Assembly (NCBI GenBank): GCA_015064945.1
Contig: SVRF01000011.1
Coordinates: 1-45,847, forward strand
From: Oscillospiraceae bacterium
GTDB taxonomy: Bacteria > Bacillota > Clostridia > Oscillospirales > CAG-382
DNA: 45,847 bases
Direction of reading: 5' to 3'
The position numbers and the translations under genes were made by a program. Below are positions 32,855 through 42,400 of the stretch, in pieces. Position 1 is the stretch's first letter; each line of letters starts with the position of its first letter. The notes under the pieces were generated by a model that was not told the origin of the DNA, made no database searches, and was given only the letters and a program-made list of their open reading frames with translations.

Positions 32855-34000
32855 ATGTGTGAAAACAAAAATATATACATAGGGCTTATGTCCGGAACAA
32901 GCGCCGACGGTATTGACGCCGCAGCCGTCGAGATAAGCGGTGACAGCGTACATCCGCAATGCAAGCTTTTGGCCTTTGAAAACCTTCCCTATTCCCCTAA
33001 TGTAAGGTCAAAGATTTTTGAACTGTTTGATACGAAGAACGCCACCGCAGACAAGATAAGCTATATGAACTTCCTGTTGGGGCGGCTTTACGGTGAAGCA
33101 GCAAATACCCTTATTGACCGTCACGGCATCGACCGGGGAAGGATTGCGGCTATCGGCTCCCACGGGCAGACGATTTATCACGAACCAGTAAGCGATGTGC
33201 CAAACACGTTGCAGATAGGCGAAGGCAGTGTTATAGCACGGCTTACGGGGATAAAGTGCGTTACGGACTTCCGCACCGCCGATATTGCAGCAGGCGGTAA
33301 CGGTGCACCTTTGGTTCCGTTTACGGAATATGCTTTGTTTGCAGACAGCGAAAAAAGCATCATTCTGCAAAACATAGGCGGTATTGCCAACAGCACGGTG
33401 CTTAAAGCAGGTTGTAAGCCCGAGGAGGTTTTTGCCTTTGACAATGGGCCGGGAAATATGATAATTGACTGCCTTATGAGTATGTACTTCGGCAAGGCGA
33501 TGGACATAGGCGGAGAGATTGCTTTTGGAGGTACAGTAAACGAGGCTTTGCTTAACGATTTGCTAAACGAACCTTACTACAAAGAAGCACCGCCAAAGAC
33601 CACCGGCAGAGAAATGTTCGGAACCGAATACTGCAAAGGTATATACGCTAAAGCGCATGGTATAAAGGCTGAGGATGTTATTGCCACGGTAACGGCGCTT
33701 ACGGCCCGTGTTATCGCCGACAGCTACCGTGATTTTATCGAACCCCGTTGTAAAGCGGACGAGCTTATCGTAGGCGGAGGCGGCAGTTATAACCCTTGCC
33801 TTATTAAGTTTTTAACCGACGATATGGCAAAGCACGGCGTAAAGGTCTATACTCAAGAACAAAAGGGGCAAAACAGTGACGCTAAGGAGGCTGTTGCTTT
33901 TGCCTTACTTGCTTACTATACATTGGCAGGGTTGCCATCCAACCTTCCCTCTGCAACAGGTGCAAAACATCCTGCAATACTTGGAAAAATTTCACTTTAA
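32855..34000 (+). CDS. anmK: Anhydro-N-acetylmuramic acid kinase (AnmK)
   Basis: 381 residues from ATG 32855 (GAGGAAAG upstream). GLMSGTSADGIDAAAVEI is the ATP-binding hallmark; SHGQTIYHEP, TDFRTADIAAGGNGAPLVP, QNIGGIANSTVL, DNGPGNMIID and ELIVGGGGSYNP are all family blocks. It opens the 1,6-anhydro ring of anhMurNAc and phosphorylates it for recycling of peptidoglycan fragments. Being directly behind spoIIID suggests expression during sporulation, when cortex and wall are remodelled. Confidence 0.96.
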   Translation: MCENKNIYIGLMSGTSADGIDAAAVEISGDSVHPQCKLLAFENLPYSPNVRSKIFELFDTKNATADKISYMNFLLGRLYGEAANTLIDRHGIDRGRIAAIGSHGQTIYHEPVSDVPNTLQIGEGSVIARLTGIKCVTDFRTADIAAGGNGAPLVPFTEYALFADSEKSIILQNIGGIANSTVLKAGCKPEEVFAFDNGPGNMIIDCLMSMYFGKAMDIGGEIAFGGTVNEALLNDLLNEPYYKEAPPKTTGREMFGTEYCKGIYAKAHGIKAEDVIATVTALTARVIADSYRDFIEPRCKADELIVGGGGSYNPCLIKFLTDDMAKHGVKVYTQEQKGQNSDAKEAVAFALLAYYTLAGLPSNLPSATGAKHPAILGKISL

Positions 34001-34014
34001 AGGAAGTATATATT

Positions 34015-35151
34015 ATGGCTGAATGGGCAAAAGAACAAGATTTTAACGAGATACTTGAGAAATCAAATATTATTTTCGGCGGAGAAGGCAACACGGATTA
34101 TTTTCAGCTTTATCATCCGAAGCTTTACGAGGTACGCAACTCGGCGACCGAACATCTGATAGTACGTGAAGATGACGGCATAAAGGGCATACTCGGTGTT
34201 TTCCCCGCCGAAATGGATGTTTGCGGTAATAAGCTTACTGTTGACGGATTCGGCACTATGGGAGTTTTAAAAGAAGCACGCGGTAAGGGATACATGAAGG
34301 ACCTTATGAACACCGCTGTTGCCGCCTCCAAGAGCCGTGCACATATAGCTTTTCTCGGCGGCAGAAGACAAAGATACGAATATTTCGGTTTTACCCCCTC
34401 GGGTGTTGCCGCAAGTTTCTCCTTTAACCGTGATAACGCACGCCACGGTATAGAAGGCGCAGACCTCAGCGTTTACGGCTTCAGCGAAGGCAAAACCGCC
34501 GAAGAAGCTGCTTTTGCCTGCAAATTGTATAACAGGCGCCCCGCAAAGGTTTTAAGAACAGAAAGTAATTTTTTGACGATGCTTAAGACTTGCCGCTCCA
34601 CCTCTATAATTATCCGCAAAAACGGAGAGCTTTTCGGATATGCATCCGTAAACGGTGAAGGGCGCAGTATAAATGAAATAGAGCTTGAAGACATAAAGGA
34701 GCTACCTGCGGTTCTTGCCGCATATCTTGCAAATTACGAACTGCGCGGTATTTCTGTCGGCGGTGTATTTATGTTTGAGACTGAAAAGCTAAAGATGCTT
34801 GACAGCGTTTGTGAAAATATGTCCCTGCACTGCTGTGAAAACTTTATGATAAACGATTACGTTGCTGTTATACGGGCCTTCCTGATGCTTAAGGCAAGCT
34901 ATACAAAGCTGTATGACTGCCACACGGTTTTGGAGATTGAAGGTGCAGACAGAATAGAAATTTCCATTTGCAACGGCAATATTTCCGTTAACAGCACAGA
35001 TAAGGATGCAGATTTGACTATGAAGCCGCTGGAAGCCACAAGGCTTTTATTTGGCATTACCTCGCAGGTGGGTATAAGAAACGATATTCCCGAGGATTTC
35101 GGTCACAACCTTCCCCTCCCCCTGTTTTATTCCAGACCCGATTTTGTTTAA
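34015..35151 (+). CDS. GNAT acetyltransferase, Eis-like with C-terminal SCP2-type domain
   Basis: 378 residues. The GNAT core has FGTMGVLKEARGKGYMKDLM (acetyl-CoA loop R-G-K-G) and FLGGRRQRYEYFGF, characteristic of the Eis/YkkB-like group. The last 90 residues (EIEGADRIEISICNGNISVNS, DLTMKPLEATRLLFG) resemble the sterol-carrier-type domain of that group. Eis-like enzymes acetylate amines, including aminoglycosides, but many have unknown substrates. It is the third gene of the spoIIID unit, 14 bp after anmK. Confidence 0.85.
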   Translation: MAEWAKEQDFNEILEKSNIIFGGEGNTDYFQLYHPKLYEVRNSATEHLIVREDDGIKGILGVFPAEMDVCGNKLTVDGFGTMGVLKEARGKGYMKDLMNTAVAASKSRAHIAFLGGRRQRYEYFGFTPSGVAASFSFNRDNARHGIEGADLSVYGFSEGKTAEEAAFACKLYNRRPAKVLRTESNFLTMLKTCRSTSIIIRKNGELFGYASVNGEGRSINEIELEDIKELPAVLAAYLANYELRGISVGGVFMFETEKLKMLDSVCENMSLHCCENFMINDYVAVIRAFLMLKASYTKLYDCHTVLEIEGADRIEISICNGNISVNSTDKDADLTMKPLEATRLLFGITSQVGIRNDIPEDFGHNLPLPLFYSRPDFV

Positions 35152-35161
35152 AACCGCAAAA

Positions 35162-35195
35162 TTTAAAGCCCGACACCGAGGTGTCGGGCTTTAAA
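35162..35195. terminator. Bidirectional terminator between the GNAT and symporter genes
   Basis: A 16-bp perfect stem (35162-35177 with 35180-35195) around a 2-nt centre, with AAA/TTT ends on both strands. Confidence 0.9.
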
Positions 35196-35200
35196 ATTAC

Positions 35201-36775
35201 TTATTTACCTAAAGAATCGGTAACGCCAACGGTTTTTGTTTCATCGTAGCAACTAAACATTCCGTCCACACCATCGGGCTTGGTTTTACGGCTGAGAAGG
35301 CTGACAACAGGAACAATAATCAAGCCACCTACCATTGCAAACACTCCGGAGTACAGGGAGTTTTTGAACACGAACTCCAACACGGAATTGCCTGTAACAT
35401 TAATAAACCCGAGAGTTATGCAGAGCTGAATAAGCTCAAGCCCTACGCCGAATACGAAGCTTGCAACAACACCTGCTTTGGTAACTCCTTTCCAGTACAA
35501 GCCGTAGAGGAAGGGAGCAAGGAAGGCACCTGCAAGTGCGCCCCAGGAAACGCCCATCATCTGTGCTATGTAAAGGTTGTTGGTGTTGTATTGGAAGATT
35601 GCTATTGCGGCAGATATAACTATAAATACCACGATAAAGCTTCTGATGGTGCGCATCTTTAGCTTTTCGCCCATTTCCTTTTTGCGGACAGCTGCGATAA
35701 AGTCCAAGCTTACGGTGGAAGCACTTGTCATAACCAAAGAAGAAAGCGTAGACATAGATGCGGAAAGCACAAGCACTATTACTATGCCGATGATTATATC
35801 ATCGAGAGAGCTGAGCATTGTGGGAATAATAGCGTCAAAGCCGCCTACAGGTCTGCCCGTTGCAGCATCTACGGCAACATCTGTAAGTCTGCCGAAACCG
35901 CCGAGGAAGTAACAGCCGCCTGCAACAACTATTGCGAAAACTGTGGAAATTATAGTACCTTTTTTTATAGCATCCTCGTTTTTGATGGCGTAGAATTTGC
36001 CAACCATTTGAGGCAGTCCCCAAGTACCAAGGGAGGTTAACATTACAACAAAGAACAGGAATGTGGGGTCAGGCCCTAAAAAAGAAGCGTACTGCCAACC
36101 GCCGTTGCTGCCTGTTGCAAGCCCTTCTACAGCCGCACTAAATCCGCCGAAGCCGTTAAGGACGGCGGCGATAACCGTAACTATGCCAAACAGCATTATT
36201 ATACCTTGAATAAAATCGTTAATTGCAGTAGCCATATAGCCGCCGAAAATAACATAAACACCTGTAAGTATCGCCATAACGATTACACAAATTTCGTAAT
36301 CTATATTAGGATACGCTATTGAAAAAAGTCTGGATAGACCGTTGTAAAGGGAAGCTGTGTAAGGGATAAGAAATATAAAGGTTATGGCGGAAGCCGCTAT
36401 CTTGAGCTTTTTAGAGCAATACCTAAGCCCGAAAAAGTCCGGCATTGTACGACTGCCCAAGTGTTGGGTCATAACTCTTGTCCGTCTGCCCAGAACGGAC
36501 CATGCGAGAAGGGAGCCGATAAAGGCGTTGCCCAGACCTATCCAAGTAGAGGCAAGACCGAAGTTCCAACCGAACTGACCTGCATAGCCGACAAAAATAA
36601 CTGCGGAAAAATAAGAAGTACCGAAAGCGAAGGCGGTAAGCCAAGGACCTACGGAGCGTCCGCCCAATACGAAACCGTTAACATCGGTGCTGTGTTTACG
36701 GCAATATATGCCGATACCTACCATTACTGCAAAAAATACTACCAACAAAACAGATATTACGACCATACAGTTCAC
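35201..36775 (-). CDS. Sodium:solute symporter (SSS family)
   Basis: 524 residues with about 13 membrane helices. GGRSVGPWLTAFAFGTSYFSAVIFVGYAGQFGWNFG is the SSS N-terminal signature; GGYMATAINDFIQGIIMLFG, LPQMVGKFYAIKNEDAIKKG and VLSASMSTLSSLVMTSAS (the Ser-rich Na site) are typical, closest in style to the PutP/PanF branch. It imports a carboxylate or amino acid with sodium. Placed 32 bp after an acyl-CoA synthetase gene in the same direction, so the pair likely takes up and activates one organic acid. Confidence 0.92.
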   Translation of the reverse strand: MNCMVVISVLLVVFFAVMVGIGIYCRKHSTDVNGFVLGGRSVGPWLTAFAFGTSYFSAVIFVGYAGQFGWNFGLASTWIGLGNAFIGSLLAWSVLGRRTRVMTQHLGSRTMPDFFGLRYCSKKLKIAASAITFIFLIPYTASLYNGLSRLFSIAYPNIDYEICVIVMAILTGVYVIFGGYMATAINDFIQGIIMLFGIVTVIAAVLNGFGGFSAAVEGLATGSNGGWQYASFLGPDPTFLFFVVMLTSLGTWGLPQMVGKFYAIKNEDAIKKGTIISTVFAIVVAGGCYFLGGFGRLTDVAVDAATGRPVGGFDAIIPTMLSSLDDIIIGIVIVLVLSASMSTLSSLVMTSASTVSLDFIAAVRKKEMGEKLKMRTIRSFIVVFIVISAAIAIFQYNTNNLYIAQMMGVSWGALAGAFLAPFLYGLYWKGVTKAGVVASFVFGVGLELIQLCITLGFINVTGNSVLEFVFKNSLYSGVFAMVGGLIIVPVVSLLSRKTKPDGVDGMFSCYDETKTVGVTDSLGK

Positions 36776-36807
36776 ATCCTTTTATAAAATTTTTGTTTTT
36801 TCTGTTT

Positions 36808-38442
36808 TTATGACATATTTTGGCTTGCTACAAGTCCTTCGCCGCCGTAAAGCTTGCGAAGTAAAGGTTTTTCTATTTTACCTGTGGGGTTACGGGGAAC
36901 ATCTGCAAATATGATTTTACGGGGGCGCTTATAACGGGGCATACCCTTGCAAAACTCGTTTATATCATCTTCACTGCAGCGCATACCTTCTTTTACCGAG
37001 ATTATAGCTGTAGCTATCTCACCGAGTCTTGCGTCAGGAAGGCCTATTACAGCCACATCTCTTACAGCGGGGTGAGCGCTTATAAAGTCCTCTATCTGAA
37101 CGGGATAAAGGTTTTCGCCGCCTGTTATAATTACGTCCTTCTTGCGGTCAACAAGATAGATAAAGCCGTCTTCGTCCATCATTGCCATATCACCCGTGTA
37201 AAGCCAGCCGTTCTTTAAGGAAGCGGCGGTGGAGGCGGGATCGTTATAATAACATTCCATATTACCGTCGCCCAGCAAGATCAGCTCGCCAACGTCGCCC
37301 TGCTTAACCTCGTTACCTTCAGGGTCTACTATCTTGGTTTGCCAACCGTAGCCAGCTTTACCGATAGCGCCAACCTTATGTACGTTTTCAACGCCCAAAT
37401 GTACCGCACCGGGACCGATGGATTCTGAAAGACCGTAGTTTGTATCGTATTGATGACCGGGGAAATACTCAAGCCAACGGTTAATAAGACTCTTGGGGAC
37501 AGGCTGTGCGCCAATATGCATAAGACGCCATTGTTCGAGTTGATAGTTCTCTATCTTCAAGTCGCCGCGGTCAAGACTGTTAAGTATATCCTGCGCCCAC
37601 GGCACAAGAAGCCATACTATAGTACATTTTTCGGAAGATACGGCGTTAAGCACATCCTCGGGCTTTGTACCCTTTAATAGCACCGCCTTGCCGCCGGAAA
37701 GGAGCGAGCCGAACCAGTGCATCTTTGCACCTGTATGATAAAGAGGCGGTATACAAAGGAAGATGTCATCCTTGGTCTGACCGTGATGCGCCTGCTCCAC
37801 CTTACAGGAGTGCATAAGGCTTCTGTGGCGGTGAAGTATCGCCTTGGGGAAGCCCGTTGTGCCGGATGAAAAGTAGATTGCCGCAAAGTCATCGTCCGCA
37901 AGGGGGATATTGGGGTTATCGCCGCGGCAATAATACGTAAGCTTAAAATAATCCTCAGCAAAGGTGGGGCACATACCCTCCCCTGCGTAGATAAGTGTAC
38001 GGTTTTTACCGATATCCTCTGCTATTTCTTCAACTCTGCCTATAAACTCGGGTCCGAAGACCAGCATATCAACCTCTGCCAAATCGAGGCAATATTTTAT
38101 TTCGTCAGCTGCGTAGCGGAAGTTAAGAGGAACAGCCAAAGCACCGGTCTTAAGGATGCCGAAATATATAGGCAGCCATTCGAGGCAGTTCATAAGAAGG
38201 ATTGCGACCTTATCGCCCTTTCTTATGTTGCGGGAAAGAAGAAAATTTGCAAAGCGGTTGGCTTTTTCATTAAATTCCGCCCAGGTGATCTCCTTGCGAA
38301 AATCGGTATAACCCGTAGCTTCGATAAGATTATACTCCTTCCAAACAACACGTCTGGGCTGTTGTTCGGGATTAAGCTCCACCAAAGCAGAGTCATTACC
38401 GTAAAGGTTACTGTTACGCTCCAACAAATCAATAATAGGCAT
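36808..38442 (-). CDS. AMP-dependent acyl-CoA synthetase/ligase
   Basis: 544 residues, class I adenylate-forming enzyme. P-loop IYFSSGTTGFPKAIL near 195, NYGLSES, the YTGD motif (GWLYTGDMAMMDEDG) and VDRKKDVIITGGENLYPVQIED follow in order; the catalytic Lys is in NPTGKIEKPLL. It forms an acyl-AMP and then the CoA thioester. The substrate cannot be read. The ribosome site AAAAGGAG precedes ATG 38442. An intrinsic terminator stands only 24 bases upstream of this start, behind a leader peptide, so expression is probably set by attenuation. Confidence 0.92.
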   Translation of the reverse strand: MPIIDLLERNSNLYGNDSALVELNPEQQPRRVVWKEYNLIEATGYTDFRKEITWAEFNEKANRFANFLLSRNIRKGDKVAILLMNCLEWLPIYFGILKTGALAVPLNFRYAADEIKYCLDLAEVDMLVFGPEFIGRVEEIAEDIGKNRTLIYAGEGMCPTFAEDYFKLTYYCRGDNPNIPLADDDFAAIYFSSGTTGFPKAILHRHRSLMHSCKVEQAHHGQTKDDIFLCIPPLYHTGAKMHWFGSLLSGGKAVLLKGTKPEDVLNAVSSEKCTIVWLLVPWAQDILNSLDRGDLKIENYQLEQWRLMHIGAQPVPKSLINRWLEYFPGHQYDTNYGLSESIGPGAVHLGVENVHKVGAIGKAGYGWQTKIVDPEGNEVKQGDVGELILLGDGNMECYYNDPASTAASLKNGWLYTGDMAMMDEDGFIYLVDRKKDVIITGGENLYPVQIEDFISAHPAVRDVAVIGLPDARLGEIATAIISVKEGMRCSEDDINEFCKGMPRYKRPRKIIFADVPRNPTGKIEKPLLRKLYGGEGLVASQNMS

Positions 38443-38465
38443 TTCGGTCTTCTCCTTTTTTACAT

Positions 38466-38496
38466 AAAAAAATAGGTACTGCGCATTGGCAGCACC
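38466..38496 (-). terminator. Intrinsic terminator upstream of the acyl-CoA synthetase (putative attenuator)
   Basis: On the minus strand GGTGCTGC, loop CAATGC, GCAGTACC (8 bp, one G-T), then TATTTTTTT. It lies between a leader reading frame and the synthetase start in the same direction, which is the position of an attenuator rather than an end-of-gene signal. Confidence 0.8.
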
Positions 38497-38557
38497 CCGT
38501 AAACATATACGTCCTTATAATATCAGGATATGTCCGTCCGTATTTAGCCAACGCAAA

Positions 38558-38623
38558 TTAACCACAACAATAATAGCTGCGGTAATAATAGTATGCGTAA
38601 GCGAATACACGATTATCGAACAT
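38558..38623 (-). CDS. 21-codon Tyr-rich leader peptide
   Basis: A short frame with a strong ribosome site (GGAGGG at 38636-38631, 7 bases before ATG 38623) and a promoter directly upstream. The 21 residues include seven Tyr (positions 9, 11-14, 17, 18), two Phe and a Cys-Cys-Gly end. Codons 15-16 (CGC AGC) contain GCAGC, complementary to GCTGC in the 5' arm of the downstream terminator, so they could form an antiterminator whose use depends on ribosome stalling at the Tyr codons. Architecture matches amino-acid leader peptides, but it is not a known leader to me. Coding is supported by signals, not by homology. Confidence 0.55.
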   Translation of the reverse strand: MFDNRVFAYAYYYYRSYYCCG

Positions 38624-38651
38624 ATTACATCCCTCCGTAAGTGTTGTGGGT

Positions 38652-38680
38652 AGTTTAGCACACTATCTTCTGTTTGTAAA
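38652..38680 (-). promoter_or_regulatory. Promoter of the leader/acyl-CoA synthetase/symporter unit
   Basis: On the minus strand TTTACA (38680-38675), 17 bp, TAAACT (38657-38652). It is the only good promoter between 38443 and the divergent HAD gene on this strand. Confidence 0.65.
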
Positions 38681-38739
38681 GCCCTTTTTGAAAAAAACTT
38701 TATAAAAATACAATTATTATGCATTTTTACAAAAAATTC

Positions 38740-38767
38740 ACCAAGTCATTTGGTAATGGTGTATAAT
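38740..38767 (+). promoter_or_regulatory. Promoter with inverted repeat upstream of the HAD hydrolase gene
   Basis: TATAAT (38762-38767) with a poor -35 (TTCACC at 38737-38742, 19-bp spacer). The spacer holds ACCAA-N5-TTGGT (38740-38754). A weak -35 overlapped by a dyad suggests an activator or repressor site. Confidence 0.5.
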
Positions 38768-38792
38768 AAAATTTGTAAAGAGGTGAGCAGAT

Positions 38793-39434
38793 ATGAAATA
38801 CAGTCATATAATCTGGGATTTTAACGGGACAATACTTGACGATGTAACTCCTTGTATTGACGTGCTTAACACAATGCTTGAGAAACGAAAATTAGGCAAG
38901 ATAAGCAAGGAGATGTACCTTGACGTGTTTGGCTTTCCGATAAAAAGCTATTACGAAAAGCTTGGCTTTGATTTTACAAAAGAGAACTACGGCGTTATGG
39001 CCATAGAATGGTCGGGGCTTTACAAAGCCGCCGCAGAAAACAGCGGTATATGCAAAGGCGTCGAGGAAGCACTTGAATATTTTAAAAAGCTGGAACTGCC
39101 CCAATACATCCTTTCCGCCACGGAATACAGTATGCTTAAGGAGCAAATCAAGGCCTTGGGGATAGGCTCTTATTTTACAGAGCTGTTGGCACTTAAGGAT
39201 TTTCACGCCGTAAGCAAGGTATCCCTTGGTAGAGAATGGGCGGAAAAGGTAAAGCCCCAACGGATGCTGTTTATAGGTGATACCCTGCACGACTACGAAA
39301 CCGCCGTGGCGATGGGTGCGGAATGCGTGCTGATAGCGGCAGGTCATCAAAGCAGAGACAGGCTTTTAAAATGCGGTGTACCTGTTATAAACAGTGCGGA
39401 AGAGCTTATCCCCTACTTTGAAAAATGCAACTGA
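38793..39434 (+). CDS. HAD-superfamily hydrolase, phosphoglycolate-phosphatase-like, with DFNGT motif
   Basis: 213 residues. HAD fold with a helical cap (about 15-85). Motif I reads WDFNGTILDD: the nucleophile Asp9 is kept, but the usual acid/base Asp11 is Asn. Motif II is LSATEY, motif III a Lys near KVKPQ, and motif IV FIGDTLHDYETAVAMG. DFNGT variants are known among small phosphatases in Clostridia. The substrate is unknown. AGAGGTGA lies before the ATG, and a strong bidirectional terminator follows. Confidence 0.85.
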   Translation: MKYSHIIWDFNGTILDDVTPCIDVLNTMLEKRKLGKISKEMYLDVFGFPIKSYYEKLGFDFTKENYGVMAIEWSGLYKAAAENSGICKGVEEALEYFKKLELPQYILSATEYSMLKEQIKALGIGSYFTELLALKDFHAVSKVSLGREWAEKVKPQRMLFIGDTLHDYETAVAMGAECVLIAAGHQSRDRLLKCGVPVINSAEELIPYFEKCN

Positions 39435-39440
39435 TAAACA

Positions 39441-39477
39441 AAACGCCTCAAATGCGCTGATTTGAGGCGTTTTTTTC
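39441..39477. terminator. Bidirectional terminator
   Basis: A 13-bp perfect stem (AAACGCCTCAAAT 39441-39453 with ATTTGAGGCGTTT 39460-39472), T-run to 39476. It serves the HAD gene (+) and the large dockerin protein gene (-). Confidence 0.92.
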
Positions 39478-39478
39478 A

Positions 39479-42400
39479 TCAAGTTCTGTTGCTGAGTAAA
39501 CGTCTGAGAATTACAAGGTCGGTGGTAGTAATTATCAAGTCGCCGTTAAGGTCGCCAAGCGCCAAAATTTCATCGGTAACCGGCGTTTGCTTGCTTACCA
39601 CCTTGCGTAATATTACGTAGTCTACGGTGGAAACCAACCCGTCGTTATTGACATCGCCGTACGCCTTAACCACCGTAACGGTACAGCTTGCGGAATACCC
39701 TCCACTGCTTGCGGTTACGGTAACAGTTCCATCCTTTAACCCCGTTACATAAGCACCGTCGGTAGAGAGCACCGTGGGGTCGCTTACCGTCCAAACCACG
39801 TTTTTATCGGTGGCGTTTTCGCCAAGCACCGTCGCGGAGAGCCACTTGGAAGTGCCGTAAGGCACGTAAAGCGAACTTGCGGAAAGACTTATGCCCGTAG
39901 CTGCGATCTTTTCGCTTGCAGAGGCTTTGGTTGGCAAGTCACGATTAAAGTGCAAGGTAAAATGATTGCGAACGGCGTGCCCCGATGTGTTCTTGTTGTA
40001 TGCCGCAAAAGCTCCGTCCGTATTAATATTGCCTGCAGAGTCTATTACAAACACTTGCGGTTGGTCACCGCCCAAATACACATCTGCGGTCTTAACACCG
40101 CTGCTTATAACCTTTACGTCGTCCTGACCGAAGTAAATGCCTGCATACAAGATGGAAGGCTGTGTTGCGGTATACAAATTTTCTACATAAGAGCCTCTGC
40201 CGTGATGGTTGCTGTCAAGGAAGTCGATATCCGTATTAACAACACCTTTATGCAAATAAAGCATATAGTCCACCGCTGTAGAACCGCTGGTGTTATTACC
40301 ATTATATGTAGTACCCACATCATCGGGGAAGGTATCGCCCGTAAATAAAAGCTTTACGCCCGCAAACTCTATAAGATACCAAGTAGAAGAACAGTTTTCC
40401 CAGGCGGTTGAATCTTTGTTAAGTGTGCTGTTTGTGCTCCAATCCTTGGAGGTACAAATAGTAACAGTAATGGGATAGCTTGTATCTGTAGTAGATAATG
40501 TATTACAATTGTTAAAACACCTAACAATTTCTTTTTCAAAACCAATCTGTGTGGGAGAAAGGTCGGGACTGTAAGTAAGACAATTGCTTACCATTGTATC
40601 GAAGCCATTAAGATACGCAGAGTAACCGGCTGCCCCTGTGCCGGCGGGGTCTTTTGTGGTGTACATTTTTTTGATGTTAACATAAGGGCTTTTACTGATA
40701 TAGTAACGCAATGCGTGTATATGGTCCGAGTGCCAGTGGGTTATAAAGCTTATTATTTGAACCTGACACTTTTCGGAAAGCAACAGTCTGTAATACTGTG
40801 CTTCTGTAAGAGCGCCGGAAGCAAGGCCGTCTGCAAGGAATTCTTCTCGCAGTTCCAACAGATAATCAAGAGATTTTCTGTTATTGTTACCGCTGTCTAT
40901 CATAAAGACGGTGCCGTTATAGTCTAACACCGTACCGTCGTTTTTGGTAATAGATCTTGCTATCCATTGCATTTCGTTGGTGTGTATGCGGAAATCACCG
41001 TCCTGCGCCGCATATTGGTTGGCAAATACAGTTTCCTCAAGGTCGGAAAGAACCGTTACCTGACAGTACAAAGTTTTTGCGCCCCAATCTCCCGTATACG
41101 TCATGGTTATTGTAGCCGTACCCTCGGAAACACCCTGAACCTTACCCTTGGTAACTGTAGCGACAGAGGGATCGGAGGAAATAAAGCTTATACTGTCCTC
41201 ACGGCTTGCCGATGCAAAACTGTAGTCGATGGTATTTGTTCCGCCAACCAGCACATAAAGCTTTTCGTCACAGGTAAATGCAGCACTTTCGTTTACGGCA
41301 GGCACATTCTTTGCGCCTGCGGCGGTGTAATAAGAGTTTGTGACTGCTTCACCGTATACGTAAACAGTTTGTCCGTTTTCCGCAAAAGTAACATAGGGAC
41401 GAATGGTATACATATCATCGTAGTCGTCTACACTTTGACCCGAAACGCTTGCCTTAAGCTGAGTCCCGTTGAGGCTGCCGGCATACTTAACAGCGGAGGC
41501 TGTGTTTGCTTTAAGTTCGGCATCCCCCAATACGTCGGACTTTACGGCAAGAACACCATAGCTTAATGTTTTAGCAGAGATGCTGTTATAAAAAGCACCC
41601 GCCGTGTTTACATTTACACTTACTTCCAAGGAGGGAGTATTGCTTACGCTTATATCACAGCCACCAAACAGCTGTGCCCTACCGCCGAAATTCTGCAAAT
41701 TATATTCCACACGTACAAGAGTGGGGAAAGGATAGCTTGCCTCCCAAAGTATTGAGTTGTTTATGTTGGAGTTAAGAAGAGCCAAAACTTCATCTGAACA
41801 AAGACTGCTTACTTCGGTGCCCCCGTCAAAGTTTGTGTTGATGCCCTTAAGACCGAAGCAAGTATTTGCAAAAGCTGTATACGCGTAAATGCCCGTTCCC
41901 TCGCTGTTTTTTACAGTAGAACTAGTATAAGATATCGCTCTGCCCGAAGATACGCTGCCATAATTGAAGCTACGCTTAACCTTAACGTACTTGTTGTCCT
42001 CCAAGGTGCCCTCGAAATAAGCCTCACCAACTATGCCTGCAACGGAGGGGCTGTTGTCTTTTGAGCTTATTGTGCCGGTGTTATAGCAATTATACAACTC
42101 TGTATCTCGTATGTCGGAAGCACCGCCCGACCTGCCGGAGATACCGCCCACATAGGAGGTACCCGTAACGTTACCTTCGTTGGCACAACTGTTTATGTTA
42201 ATGCTTTTAGCACAACCTACTATGCCCGCGGTGTAGCCGAAGCCGGAAATCGTACCGTTATTATAACAATTTACTATCTCGCCGTTGGCAAGCCCATCGG
42301 CAGTATTGCTACCTCCGGAGATGCCCGCTGTATAGTTTGCGGTGTTTGTATTTTTTACATTACCTTTGTTAACGGAATTATATATCTCTATTGCTCTGCC

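Noticed and set aside
38443..38640. T-box riboswitch upstream of the acyl-CoA synthetase
   Set aside because: The Tyr-rich leader prompted the idea, but the conserved T-box sequence (AGGGTGG-N-ACCGCG type) is not present.
38515..38724. 69-residue minus-strand frame overlapping the leader region
   Set aside because: It starts upstream of the promoter and lacks a ribosome site. The 21-codon frame has both signals.
40967..41566. 199-residue plus-strand frame opposite the large dockerin protein
   Set aside because: Antisense shadow in a repeat-rich gene, with no ribosome site or recognisable domain.
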